Of a DNA stretch of 33,988 nucleotides, positions 7,707 through 15,591 are shown piece by piece (position 1 is the first letter of the stretch; each line of letters begins with the position of its first letter). The notes under the pieces were generated by a model, which ran no database searches, had not been told where the DNA came from, and saw only the letters and a program-made list of their open reading frames with translations. The translations under genes and the position numbers were made by a program. Origin of the DNA: Bacteroidota bacterium (GTDB lineage: Bacteria > Bacteroidota > Bacteroidia > Flavobacteriales_D > Sanyastnellaceae); contig JAQCFW010000020.1 of assembly GCA_027619225.1 (NCBI GenBank), forward strand, positions 1 through 33,988, read 5' to 3'.

Positions 7707-8771
7707 TTATTTTTCTAGGACTTCAAGCAAGTTAGTTACAACAACACGAAATGCAGCTGCAGCTTCAGAATCACCTTGCAATACTGCCGGGCGTCCCACA
7801 TCACCCGCTTCTCGAATGGTTTGGAGTAAAGGAAGCTCTCCCAAAAAAGGAACATCCAATGTATCAGCCAATCTCTTAACACCATCTCTACCGAAAATAT
7901 GGTATTTAAATTCGGGGGCATCAGGAGGAATGAAGTAAGACATATTTTCGACCATCCCCAGAACAGGAACATTAATAGATTCAATTTTAAACATCCCCAC
8001 ACCTTTACGAGCATCGGCAAGAGCCACGTCTTGAGGAGTAGAAACAATGACCACTCCTGTAAGGTCTAACTCACTAACTAAAGTTAAGTGAATGTCTCCC
8101 GTACCAGGTGGTAAATCGACAATCATGTAGTCTAACTCTCCCCAAACTACATCTGTAAACAATTGTTTCAAAGCTTTTGTCGCCATAGGTCCACGCCAAA
8201 CTATTGCTTGGTCAGGATCTGCGAAAAACCCGATCGACAACATTTTCACACCATGCATCTCCACGGGTTCCATCATAGATTTCCCGTTAACGTCAATCGG
8301 CTTGGGGTTGTGACCCTGGACGCCAAACATAGTCGGAATACTTGGACCATATATATCTGCATCGCAAAGCCCCACTTTGTAGCCTAATAGGGCTAAAGAA
8401 ACTGCCAAATTAGAGCTTACGGTGCTCTTACCTACCCCACCTTTTCCGGAAGCTACGGCGATGATATTCTTTACTCCAGGAAGAATTTTTCTTGTCTCAA
8501 TAGTACGTTCTTCTGCAGGAAGAGCACCTACATTCACCTCGGTTTTAACTTCTGAACCGAAGGCTCTTTCAAGTGCAAACTCAACGGCGTCTTGCATTCT
8601 CTTACGAGCGTGAAGAGCTGGATTACTCGACTTTACCTCAACTTTTATTTGCCCTTCAGAAAGGTCAATTCCAGCTATCAGGTCCAAGGACACAATGTCC
8701 TTGCCGAAGTCAGGGTCCATCACCCCACTTAAAGCGACAACTACCTTATCTTTTGTTATTTCCGATGACAT
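7707..8771 (-). CDS. mrp: Mrp/ApbC-type P-loop ATPase with N-terminal DUF59 (MIP18) domain
   Basis: A 354-residue Mrp/NBP35 family ATPase involved in Fe-S cluster loading. Residues 1 to about 85 form a DUF59-like domain. The deviant Walker A GKGGVGKST lies at 109-117, and the later motifs CDADIYGPSIPTMFG and VDLPPGTGDI are complete. Many Mrp proteins carry a CxxC near the C-terminus in the MSYF region; here that stretch reads ENMSYFIPPDAPEFKYHIFG with no cysteine, which I believe is usual in Bacteroidota. The surrounding nfu, fnr and fdx genes support an Fe-S role. Confidence 0.92.
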   Translation of the reverse strand: MSSEITKDKVVVALSGVMDPDFGKDIVSLDLIAGIDLSEGQIKVEVKSSNPALHARKRMQDAVEFALERAFGSEVKTEVNVGALPAEERTIETRKILPGVKNIIAVASGKGGVGKSTVSSNLAVSLALLGYKVGLCDADIYGPSIPTMFGVQGHNPKPIDVNGKSMMEPVEMHGVKMLSIGFFADPDQAIVWRGPMATKALKQLFTDVVWGELDYMIVDLPPGTGDIHLTLVSELDLTGVVIVSTPQDVALADARKGVGMFKIESINVPVLGMVENMSYFIPPDAPEFKYHIFGRDGVKRLADTLDVPFLGELPLLQTIREAGDVGRPAVLQGDSEAAAAFRVVVTNLLEVLEK

Positions 8772-8793
8772 TCTATAGGCTCAATTTAGAACT

Positions 8794-9114
8794 TCAAAGT
8801 TCGGTCATGGGGTCCCAAAAACACTTCTCAAACTCAACTACTTGACCTTCTTTAACCTGAACACCTTCTTCGCGAAGTTCTTCAGCCATCGATCTCTCTG
8901 GAGGGAAGTGAAGAGCACCGGAAAGCATCCCCAATCTATTTACTACTCTATGTGCAGGAACATATGGAGTTGATGCAAAACTCTTATTCAAAGCCCAGCC
9001 AATCCTCCTACTCGCCCTCGCATCACCCAAGTATTTAGCGATTGCACCATACGAGGTTACCCTCCCTTTTGGGATTAACCTGACAACCTCAAATATATCT
9101 TTGTTGAAATTCAT
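8794..9114 (-). CDS. Alkyltransferase-like (ATL) DNA-damage recognition protein
   Basis: A 106-residue protein matching the DNA-binding domain of O6-alkylguanine-DNA alkyltransferase, with GRVTSYGAIAKYLG and the following helix. The active-site PCHRV motif reads PAHRVV, with Ala54 in place of the acceptor cysteine. ATL proteins with such changes bind alkylated guanine and flag it for nucleotide excision repair instead of repairing it. The start ATG 9114 is chosen because the fold begins there; the upstream open frame overlaps trmB. It lies 7 nt after trmB and 22 nt before mrp. Confidence 0.87.
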   Translation of the reverse strand: MNFNKDIFEVVRLIPKGRVTSYGAIAKYLGDARASRRIGWALNKSFASTPYVPAHRVVNRLGMLSGALHFPPERSMAEELREEGVQVKEGQVVEFEKCFWDPMTEL

Positions 9115-9121
9115 CGGATCT

Positions 9122-9808
9122 CTAAATCTTAAGTTGAATAAAGTGGATTTTCTTTCCTTCAGACAGCCACCTCGTCTCATAATAAGTGATAATCTCTAAA
9201 GCATCCCTTAGATCTTGAGGTACTCTATGAACCAACTCTCCGTAAACATCCTGACTGTCATACACGAACTTATATCCCGCCTCGATATAACCTTCTTTAG
9301 ACAAATCGTAGAGCAAAACAGAATCCGTTTTTACGTTAATTAAACTTCCAGGCTTAAGAAGTTTCTTATAAATCTCAATATATACAGGTGAAGTAATCCT
9401 TTTCGTTCCTTTTTCATCCTTGGGTTGAGGGTCTGAAAATGTGAGCCAAATCTCGCTCACCTCATCTGAAGCAAAATACATCTGTATAAATTCTAACCTC
9501 GTTCTTAGAAAAGCGACATTGGGCAATGATTCTTCCTTTGCCGTTTTTGCTCCTCGCCAGAATCTATGCCCTTTAATATCGACTCCCACAAAATTCCTTT
9601 CAGGGTATTTTCTTGCAAGCCCCACAGTATACTCTCCCTTCCCACAACCCAACTCCAGAGTAATGGGATGGTCGTTCTTAAACACGTCTTTCGTCCATTT
9701 ACCCTTCATCACAGACTCTACTCCTTTAACAGCTTCTTGCAAACACGGTTCGAATACATGATTAAATGTTTCATTTTCCGCCCATTTCCTAAGTTTATCC
9801 TTTCCCAT
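9122..9808 (-). CDS. trmB: tRNA (guanine-N7-)-methyltransferase
   Basis: SAM-dependent methyltransferase that makes m7G46 in tRNA. The 228-residue product has the SAM-binding motif LELGCGKGEY (51-60), VGVDIKGHR, and the signature FSDPQPKDEKGTKR, where most members have FPDPWPK-like text. The start at 9808 gives MGKDKLRKWAEN, the normal beginning of Bacteroidota TrmB; the frame continues 11 codons upstream but into the promoter. It is the first gene of the minus-strand run ending with fdx. A TAnnTTTG box lies 30 nt upstream. Confidence 0.93.
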   Translation of the reverse strand: MGKDKLRKWAENETFNHVFEPCLQEAVKGVESVMKGKWTKDVFKNDHPITLELGCGKGEYTVGLARKYPERNFVGVDIKGHRFWRGAKTAKEESLPNVAFLRTRLEFIQMYFASDEVSEIWLTFSDPQPKDEKGTKRITSPVYIEIYKKLLKPGSLINVKTDSVLLYDLSKEGYIEAGYKFVYDSQDVYGELVHRVPQDLRDALEIITYYETRWLSEGKKIHFIQLKI

Positions 9809-9838
9809 TTTGTTAATTTGCAGATGTGATTTGCTGTG

Positions 9839-9846
9839 CAAAATTA
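9839..9846 (-). promoter_or_regulatory. -7 promoter box for the trmB-fdx run
   Basis: TAATTTTG on the minus strand fits TAnnTTTG and lies 30 nt before the trmB start codon. It is inside the short divergent gap shared with the glycosyltransferase gene. Confidence 0.5.
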
Positions 9847-9859
9847 TGATATTGTTCCT

Positions 9860-10906
9860 ATGTCTCGAATATTAATTGCTGTACTAAATTGGGGGATGGG
9901 GCACGCCAGTCGTTCGCTCCCTTTAATTGAGGGTGCTATAGACCTCGGTTGGGAAGTCGATATCGCAAGTACGGGGGATGCTATGGTTTGGCTGAAAAGC
10001 AGGCTAAAAGGACAACCCAAAGTAAAATTCTTCGAGAAACCCGGAGCGACCATCACCTACAGTAGACATTTTACGATGCTGACTATTGCAGCCCAAACAC
10101 CAAAGCTAATTAAATCGATTTGGGATGAAAGAAAGTGGACTCTAGAGCACGTTGAAAAAAGATCCATCAGTAATATCTTGAGCGACAATTGTTATGGGGT
10201 TCATCACCCAGATGTACCCTCCGTTTTAATGACGCATTTGTTGAGATTCCCGGTCTCATCATTTTTCAGTTCATTCGCTCAAATCGTAATTAAAAAATTA
10301 GCCGCTCGATTTGATGAGGTTTGGGTACCTGACAATCCCAGGGGGGGCAGTTCTATCTCAGGTGTGCTTTCTTCAAAAACCATACATCACAATACCAAAT
10401 TCATTGGGATATTAAGCCGATTGAAACCATCTCAATCTAACTCCACTATCCCACTGGTAGGGTTGGTTAGTGGCCCCGAACCACATAGGACCACAATGGA
10501 AAATGCGCTTCGAAAGTGGATGGAGCACAAGGGAGAAATGGGGGTAATTATTGCAGGTAAACCTGGAGGTGGGAAAAGCGTCGTGAACAACATCACCACA
10601 CTTTACGACCCCAGTGACGAAGAAATTTCTGAGGCAATTTGTGGTTCTGAAATATTAATTTGCAGGAGTGGCTATACAACACTTTTAGACTTGGCTGCAT
10701 TGGAGAAAAGAGCTGTTCTGATTCCAACTCCTGGACAAAAGGAGCAAGAAATGTTGTGCGAGGTTTGGGCTGAGAAATTTGGATTCGCAATATGCACTCA
10801 AAGAGAATTAGAAAACATGTGTGTACCTGAAATTTCAGGAATTGCTCCTAAAAGCAATGGCAACCAAGCCGCAATAAACGAACTTGCAGCATGGCTGAAA
10901 AACTAA
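9860..10906 (+). CDS. GT-B glycosyltransferase, MurG/UGT-like
   Basis: A 348-residue cytoplasmic or membrane-associated glycosyltransferase. The N-terminal ILIAVLNWGMGHASRSLPLI (about 4-23) is the Gly-rich acceptor-domain motif of the family. The C-terminal donor half contains IAGKPGGGKS and the segment SEILICRSGYTTLLDLAALEKRAVLIPTPGQKEQE, typical of nucleotide-sugar binding in COG1819-like enzymes. The substrate cannot be told. ATG 9860 is preferred to GTG 9836 because the conserved strand starts there. Its 3' end overlaps tadA by 16 nt. Confidence 0.75.
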   Translation: MSRILIAVLNWGMGHASRSLPLIEGAIDLGWEVDIASTGDAMVWLKSRLKGQPKVKFFEKPGATITYSRHFTMLTIAAQTPKLIKSIWDERKWTLEHVEKRSISNILSDNCYGVHHPDVPSVLMTHLLRFPVSSFFSSFAQIVIKKLAARFDEVWVPDNPRGGSSISGVLSSKTIHHNTKFIGILSRLKPSQSNSTIPLVGLVSGPEPHRTTMENALRKWMEHKGEMGVIIAGKPGGGKSVVNNITTLYDPSDEEISEAICGSEILICRSGYTTLLDLAALEKRAVLIPTPGQKEQEMLCEVWAEKFGFAICTQRELENMCVPEISGIAPKSNGNQAAINELAAWLKN

Positions 10907-11421
10907 CCCTTCAAACCGAAGTAGAGCAGTTAGCTACTGACGAAAGGTTTATGAAACTTGCACTTCAACAGGCTGAAGAAGCGGGTGAGATCGATGAAGT
11001 TCCCGTAGGAGCAATTGTCGTTTCTAATGGAGTTGTAATCGCTCGGGGGCACAATCTATGTGAGCGACTTCGGGATTTCACTGCCCATGCTGAAATGCAG
11101 GTATTTACCAGCGCGTCAGGATTTGTCGGAGGTAAATTTCTTGACGAGTGTACACTTTATGTCACGATGGAGCCCTGTCCCATGTGTGCAGGCGCTGGGT
11201 TTTGGACTAGAATAGGAAGAATCGTTTATGGAGCAAGTGACCTGAAACGAGGCTATAAAAGATGGGAAGTGGGCGACGAAAAGAAGGGGCACGGCGGTGC
11301 AAATTCTGAAAACGGCTTGTTGCATCCTAAAACCATTGTAACCTCAGGTATTTTAGAACAGGAATGCTCTAAACTAGTTAAAGACTTCTTTCAATCTAAG
11401 CGCAAAAGGTCGCAGATCTAA
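10891..11421 (+). CDS. tadA: tRNA-specific adenosine deaminase
   Basis: Zinc-dependent deaminase that converts A34 to inosine in the tRNA-Arg(ACG) wobble position. The 176-residue product has the HAE motif (H66, E68) and PCPMC (C96, C99), the canonical zinc and proton-shuttle residues, followed by AGA. It carries an N-terminal extension of about 17 residues before DERFMKLAL. The ATG lies inside the end of the glycosyltransferase gene (16-nt overlap), so the two are co-transcribed. Confidence 0.92.
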   Translation: MAEKLTLQTEVEQLATDERFMKLALQQAEEAGEIDEVPVGAIVVSNGVVIARGHNLCERLRDFTAHAEMQVFTSASGFVGGKFLDECTLYVTMEPCPMCAGAGFWTRIGRIVYGASDLKRGYKRWEVGDEKKGHGGANSENGLLHPKTIVTSGILEQECSKLVKDFFQSKRKRSQI

Positions 11422-11423
11422 TT

Positions 11424-11431
11424 TATCTTTG
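11424..11431 (+). promoter_or_regulatory. -7 promoter box upstream of mgtE
   Basis: TATCTTTG is a perfect TAnnTTTG match, placed two bases after the tadA stop codon and 19 nt before the mgtE ATG. There is no room for a magnesium riboswitch. Confidence 0.55.
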
Positions 11432-11450
11432 AATTTGTATTACACCGGCT

Positions 11451-12809
11451 ATGCAAGAAATCACCAAAGAATATCTCTATGAAATCCAAACTCTGATTGA
11501 GCAGGGAGAGGAGAAGTCTTTGGTGGCGCATCTAGATGACCTGCATGAAACCGACATCGCACTCATTCTAAATCAACTTAGAAGGGACGATGTGAGTTAT
11601 GCGTATCGACTTTTAAAAGATGACATTAGACCTGCAGTCTTATCTGATGTCGATGACGAAGTACTAAAAGAAATACTTAGCTCTTTGTCATCGAAAGAAA
11701 TTGCTGAAGATGTCATCGACGGATTAGAATCTGACGATGCCGCGGATATCATAGGATCCCTCCCATCAGATAAAAGAATGGAGGTGATGTCTAAGGCTAA
11801 GAACAAAGAATCTGTTTCTGACGTCTTGTCATTGTTATCATATCCTGAGGGTTCAGCTGGAGCTTTGATGGCAAAAGAATTGGTTAAAGTTGAAGAGACT
11901 TGGACTGTAGCTACGGCGATTAAGGAAATACGTGTACAAGCACAAGATATTGAAAATATTTACACAATTTATGTGGTTGACTCCTATGGAAAATTGACGG
12001 GGAGGTTAAGTTTACAGCACCTATTGCTTACTGCAGCAAGTACCAGAACTCCTGTTGGAGAGCTTAAAGATGAGGAAAATATTATTTCTATAAAAGCAAA
12101 AGAAAAAGAGGAGTTGGTGGTCAGCTTAATGGAGCGATATGACCTTGTTGCCTTGCCAGTAACAGACGACAATGGTATTTTACTTGGACGCATAACAATT
12201 GATGATGCAGTTGATGTAATCATTGAAGAAGCTGAACGAGATTACCAACTTGCTTCTGGAATTTCGGAGGATGTAGAGTCGTATGATTCTGTTTGGACTT
12301 TAACAAGAGCTAGATTACCATGGCTTCTAATTGGGTTAGGTGGTGGTGTTGGAGGCGCTTATGTCATAGGAGCATTCGACATTGTATCTAATCCTGAAAT
12401 GGTGCTGTTTATTCCGCTTATAGCTGCTATGGGAGGCAACGTAGGCGTTCAATCGTCCGCCATTGTAGTTCAAGGGCTCGCTACTGCAAGCATCAACACA
12501 TCTAACATAGCGACAAGACTGATGAAAGAGCTTGGTGTTGGGCTTTTAAACGGGATAATCTGCGCGAGTATTATTTTTATTGTCACTTTACTACTGGGCT
12601 TTGACAAAGCACTGAGTGCTACTGTAGGAATATCGTTGTTATGTGTGATTGTTTTTGCTGCGTTGTTCGGCGCATTTGTACCCCTTATGTTAGAAAAACG
12701 CAAGATTGACCCCGCTCTGGCCACGGGGCCATTTATTACCACTGCGAATGATATTATAGGACTAATAATCTACTTTAGTGTAGGCTCATTTATTAGCACA
12801 CTTCTTTAA
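11451..12809 (+). CDS. mgtE: Magnesium transporter MgtE
   Basis: Inner-membrane Mg2+ channel of 452 residues, the normal length. It has the MgtE N-terminal superhelical domain (about 1-130, with LHETDIALILNQL and LESDDAADIIGSLP), two CBS domains (about 135-255), the plug helix, and a C-terminal membrane domain of about five helices (roughly 285-452). The conserved pore motif region includes IPLIAAMGGNVGVQSS and the last helix region ATGPFITTANDIIGL. It follows tadA with its own -7 box and is followed 9 nt later by the dehydrogenase gene. Confidence 0.94.
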   Translation: MQEITKEYLYEIQTLIEQGEEKSLVAHLDDLHETDIALILNQLRRDDVSYAYRLLKDDIRPAVLSDVDDEVLKEILSSLSSKEIAEDVIDGLESDDAADIIGSLPSDKRMEVMSKAKNKESVSDVLSLLSYPEGSAGALMAKELVKVEETWTVATAIKEIRVQAQDIENIYTIYVVDSYGKLTGRLSLQHLLLTAASTRTPVGELKDEENIISIKAKEKEELVVSLMERYDLVALPVTDDNGILLGRITIDDAVDVIIEEAERDYQLASGISEDVESYDSVWTLTRARLPWLLIGLGGGVGGAYVIGAFDIVSNPEMVLFIPLIAAMGGNVGVQSSAIVVQGLATASINTSNIATRLMKELGVGLLNGIICASIIFIVTLLLGFDKALSATVGISLLCVIVFAALFGAFVPLMLEKRKIDPALATGPFITTANDIIGLIIYFSVGSFISTLL

Positions 12810-12818
12810 TCAATTGAA

Positions 12819-13778
12819 ATGACTGTTGCTTTTTTAGATACGGTACATCCGATACTTAAAAACAAATTAGAAGAAAATGGTTTTCACTGCAAAGACTATT
12901 TAACACTATCACGAGAGGACATTATACTCGGTTCTCTAAAGGATATTGACGGAATAGTCCTTAGATCCAGGCTACAAATAGATGCAAAAGTTCTACACTC
13001 ACTACCCAATTTGAAATGGATCGCTCGAAGTGGTTCTGGATTGGAAAACATTGACTTAACTGAAGCAGAAGCCAGAGATATACATGTCTACAATTCACCG
13101 GAGGGAAACCGAGATGCTGTGGGTGAACACGTTCTTGGAATGATCCTGATGATCTTGCATAAGTTGAGAAGTTGTGATATAACGGTACACGATAGGGTTT
13201 GGGCAAGAGAAGAACACCGTGGAACAGAACTGTCAAGTAAAACCGTAGGGATCCTGGGGTATGGAGAAATGGGGTCTGCCTTTGCCTCTAAACTAATAGG
13301 GCTAGGTTGTAAAGTAATCGCTTACGACAAATACAAAAAGGGCTTTAGCTCAGAATTTGTAGAGGAAGTGCATGAGGATGAGTTTTTTGAAAGAAGTGAA
13401 ATCGTCAGCATTCATGTCCCTTGGACCGCTGAAACTAAACATCTCGTAAACTCTAGTTGGTTATCTAAATTTAAAAAACCAATTGTTTTAATTAACAGTT
13501 CGAGAGGTGCCGTTGTCAATACGTCCGATTTATTAGACGCGATAGACCTCGGACAAGTAAGCGCTATAGGGTTGGACGTATTAGAATTTGAAGGCAGCTC
13601 TCTTGAGTTTCTCGATAAATTAGAAGACGCTGATGCTAGGTCAACCCTAACCCGTCTTCTTAAGTCCCCGAATGCATATCTGAGCCCACACGTTGCAGGA
13701 TGGACAACTGAAAGTTATATAAAATTGAGTACTTATTTGGCAAATAAAATCTTAAAGGATTTTTCTGCTGAAAGCTAA
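12819..13778 (+). CDS. D-2-hydroxyacid dehydrogenase, D-3-phosphoglycerate dehydrogenase-like
   Basis: NAD-dependent D-2-hydroxyacid dehydrogenase of 319 residues. It has the NAD motif GYGEMG (147-152), a conserved Asp at 170, and the catalytic Arg229 (NSSRGA), Glu256 (GLDVLE) and His291 (SPHVAGW). The substrate-domain text WIARSGSGLENID resembles 3-phosphoglycerate dehydrogenases, so a role in serine synthesis is likely, but substrate choice in this family is hard to read. There is no C-terminal ACT domain. It sits 9 nt after mgtE, probably on the same transcript. Confidence 0.82.
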   Translation: MTVAFLDTVHPILKNKLEENGFHCKDYLTLSREDIILGSLKDIDGIVLRSRLQIDAKVLHSLPNLKWIARSGSGLENIDLTEAEARDIHVYNSPEGNRDAVGEHVLGMILMILHKLRSCDITVHDRVWAREEHRGTELSSKTVGILGYGEMGSAFASKLIGLGCKVIAYDKYKKGFSSEFVEEVHEDEFFERSEIVSIHVPWTAETKHLVNSSWLSKFKKPIVLINSSRGAVVNTSDLLDAIDLGQVSAIGLDVLEFEGSSLEFLDKLEDADARSTLTRLLKSPNAYLSPHVAGWTTESYIKLSTYLANKILKDFSAES

Positions 13779-13784
13779 TTACAC

Positions 13785-14258
13785 TTATTCTTCAGCTCCA
13801 GTACGAGCTCTACTTGTCGCAGAGTAAAGTATCTTCAAAGCTGAAGCCTGCCTTAACTCCTGCTTGACAGAAGTGACAATCCCCATTTTAGTTTCTTGAT
13901 CTACTTTAAGAGATACCCACATTTTACTTTGCTCTGACTCAGCAAGCGTTTCACGCTCTTTATCTATCCAATCACGGACATCTGAGGCTTGTGAAAAAGC
14001 ATCGTTGAGCTGAATAACAGGTTCCGTTCCATATCTCTTATCCATAGGAATGCCTATGTTTATGTAACGAATAAGGTGCTTTTTTTCAACTTTATAAAGC
14101 TCTGAGGCTTCAGGTTTTGTGACTTCTACCTTTTCATCTTCTGTTCGCAAAACTGTTGCAACCATGAAGAAAAACAAAAGCATGAAAACGATGTCCGGCA
14201 GAGAGGCTGTCGAAATAGATCCAGTAGGGCGGTTATTTCCTTTTTTAAACTTACTCAT
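13785..14258 (-). CDS. exbD: ExbD/TolR-family biopolymer transport protein (second copy)
   Basis: A 157-residue protein with a cytoplasmic basic start, one membrane helix (about 20-38, PDIVFMLLFFFMVATV) holding the conserved Asp22, and a periplasmic domain. ExbD with ExbB forms the proton-driven motor that energises TonB-dependent outer-membrane transport. It is the last gene of the exbB cluster, 2 nt after the longer exbD, and converges on the dehydrogenase gene with a 6-nt gap. Confidence 0.88.
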   Translation of the reverse strand: MSKFKKGNNRPTGSISTASLPDIVFMLLFFFMVATVLRTEDEKVEVTKPEASELYKVEKKHLIRYINIGIPMDKRYGTEPVIQLNDAFSQASDVRDWIDKERETLAESEQSKMWVSLKVDQETKMGIVTSVKQELRQASALKILYSATSRARTGAEE

Positions 14259-14260
14259 AC

Positions 14261-15085
14261 TTAGTAATATATTGATCCAGCATCACGAGGCTCAGCCTCA
14301 GAGATACGTTGTGGGTATAGAGCCCTTACTGCAGTAATCTTATCTAGCGTCTTTTTATCTTGTTTGTTTTTGCCATAAATTTCTTCAAGTTCAGAATAAC
14401 TTTGCCCAAACTTAGCGAAAGCCAGCTCATCTCTTAATTCATTGACAGCAGACTGCAACTCATTTTGAACCTGTAAATAGGTGTTATAAGTTGTGTTGTT
14501 GTCATTCTGCATAGAGATCAATGCAGAAGACGGAAGTTCTTTATAATCAGCTCCTAAAAGAGTAATTGTCGTTAGCTTTTCGTTCCATATTGCAAGCACC
14601 TTTCTAAATGCATCTTTGTTCTTAGCTTCAGCTATCTTAACGATTTGCTCATATTCAGCAATCTTCAATTTTACATCAGCTTTCCTTACCCATTCACGTT
14701 CCGGGAATGCTGCATTTGTTTTGCCATTAGCACCAGTAATTGAAACTACATCTCTGTTTTTTCCTATTTCTTGATTGTCGATAATATGGGACATAACACC
14801 ATCTCCAGTAGCAATAAGAAAATCTTTGGCTTTGTTCTTAAGCTGATCCATATCTAAAGGTTGGCCTTCTACTAACAGTAAGTCAAGAAAGTTCACCTTT
14901 ACATTAAATACATTCTGTTCTTTCGCTTGAGGGATCTCAATGTCGTCTGGAACGGGAGGTGGCAACTGACGTTTAATTCCCATGTCAGATTCAATCGTCG
15001 TGGTGACTAGCCAAAATATAAGAAGCAAGAACGCGATATCGGCCATAGAGCCGGCATTAATTTCTTGTAATTCTCGACGTGCCAT
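14261..15085 (-). CDS. exbD: ExbD/TolR-family protein with long periplasmic domain
   Basis: A 274-residue ExbD homologue, about twice the usual length. The membrane helix (about 14-31, SMADIAFLLLIFWLVTTTI) carries the conserved Asp16 for proton translocation. After the short IKRQLPPPVPDD linker, the periplasmic part continues far beyond a normal ExbD. It includes a charged, probably helical stretch in the last 140 residues (for example NTYLQVQNELQSAVNELRDE). It lies between the unknown membrane protein and the short exbD, so the two ExbD types may form one motor. Confidence 0.85.
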   Translation of the reverse strand: MARRELQEINAGSMADIAFLLLIFWLVTTTIESDMGIKRQLPPPVPDDIEIPQAKEQNVFNVKVNFLDLLLVEGQPLDMDQLKNKAKDFLIATGDGVMSHIIDNQEIGKNRDVVSITGANGKTNAAFPEREWVRKADVKLKIAEYEQIVKIAEAKNKDAFRKVLAIWNEKLTTITLLGADYKELPSSALISMQNDNNTTYNTYLQVQNELQSAVNELRDELAFAKFGQSYSELEEIYGKNKQDKKTLDKITAVRALYPQRISEAEPRDAGSIYY

Positions 15086-15103
15086 ATCTTCCTTAACTTA
15101 AAT

Positions 15104-15583
15104 TTACTTAAAGATGCTGCTTACCTCCGACCAAACAATAGAAGCCGCAGCCACTACGAATAAAAGGTAAACGTAAATCATACTTCCACCAGCAAAAATA
15201 CTCTCTGATTCTGAAACAGCAATACCACTTACTTCATAAGCATTTAAAACCGCTCCATCCGCTAAAATAAAATAGCTTACCAGACCTATAATTGCAAAAA
15301 CAGATATTCCAGCAAGTGTGCCCAATTGCGATTTGAAATCGTTTACAAGCTTCATTACGAAAGAATAAACCCCGAATCCAACAGCGGCTAATGAACAAGC
15401 AATACCTACAGTATAAATGATGTAGAACATCCAATCGAGGTAAATACCATAGTTTGCTTCTCCCTCCACGAAAGACTCATCACCATTGCTCTTACCAATT
15501 ATTATTGCAACAAGAAGTACGCCGAGTGAAATAATCACCAAACGAAGTCCTGTAAGAGCGAAATTGATTTTATTCTCTTCCAT
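15104..15583 (-). CDS. Membrane protein of unknown function in the exbB-exbD cluster
   Basis: A 159-residue protein with about four predicted membrane helices: near 11-27 (LRLVIISLGVLLVAIII), 50-78, 88-108 and 134-150. I do not recognise the family. It is spaced 8 nt after exbB and 18 nt before exbD, so it is made with the motor proteins. It has no signal peptide, no ExbB-type motif and few charged residues outside the loops. A role as an accessory or assembly subunit of the ExbB/ExbD complex is inference from position only. Confidence 0.7.
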   Translation of the reverse strand: MEENKINFALTGLRLVIISLGVLLVAIIIGKSNGDESFVEGEANYGIYLDWMFYIIYTVGIACSLAAVGFGVYSFVMKLVNDFKSQLGTLAGISVFAIIGLVSYFILADGAVLNAYEVSGIAVSESESIFAGGSMIYVYLLFVVAAASIVWSEVSSIFK

Positions 15584-15591
15584 AATTCTTC

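Noticed and set aside
11285-11299. A sigma-54 promoter-like GGCAC...TGC inside tadA, prompted by the presence of rpoN
   Set aside because: It lies inside a coding region with no suitable downstream start and does not match the -12 element well.
11421-11450. A magnesium-sensing riboswitch (M-box or ykoK type) before mgtE
   Set aside because: Only 29 bases separate tadA from mgtE, far too few for such a leader.
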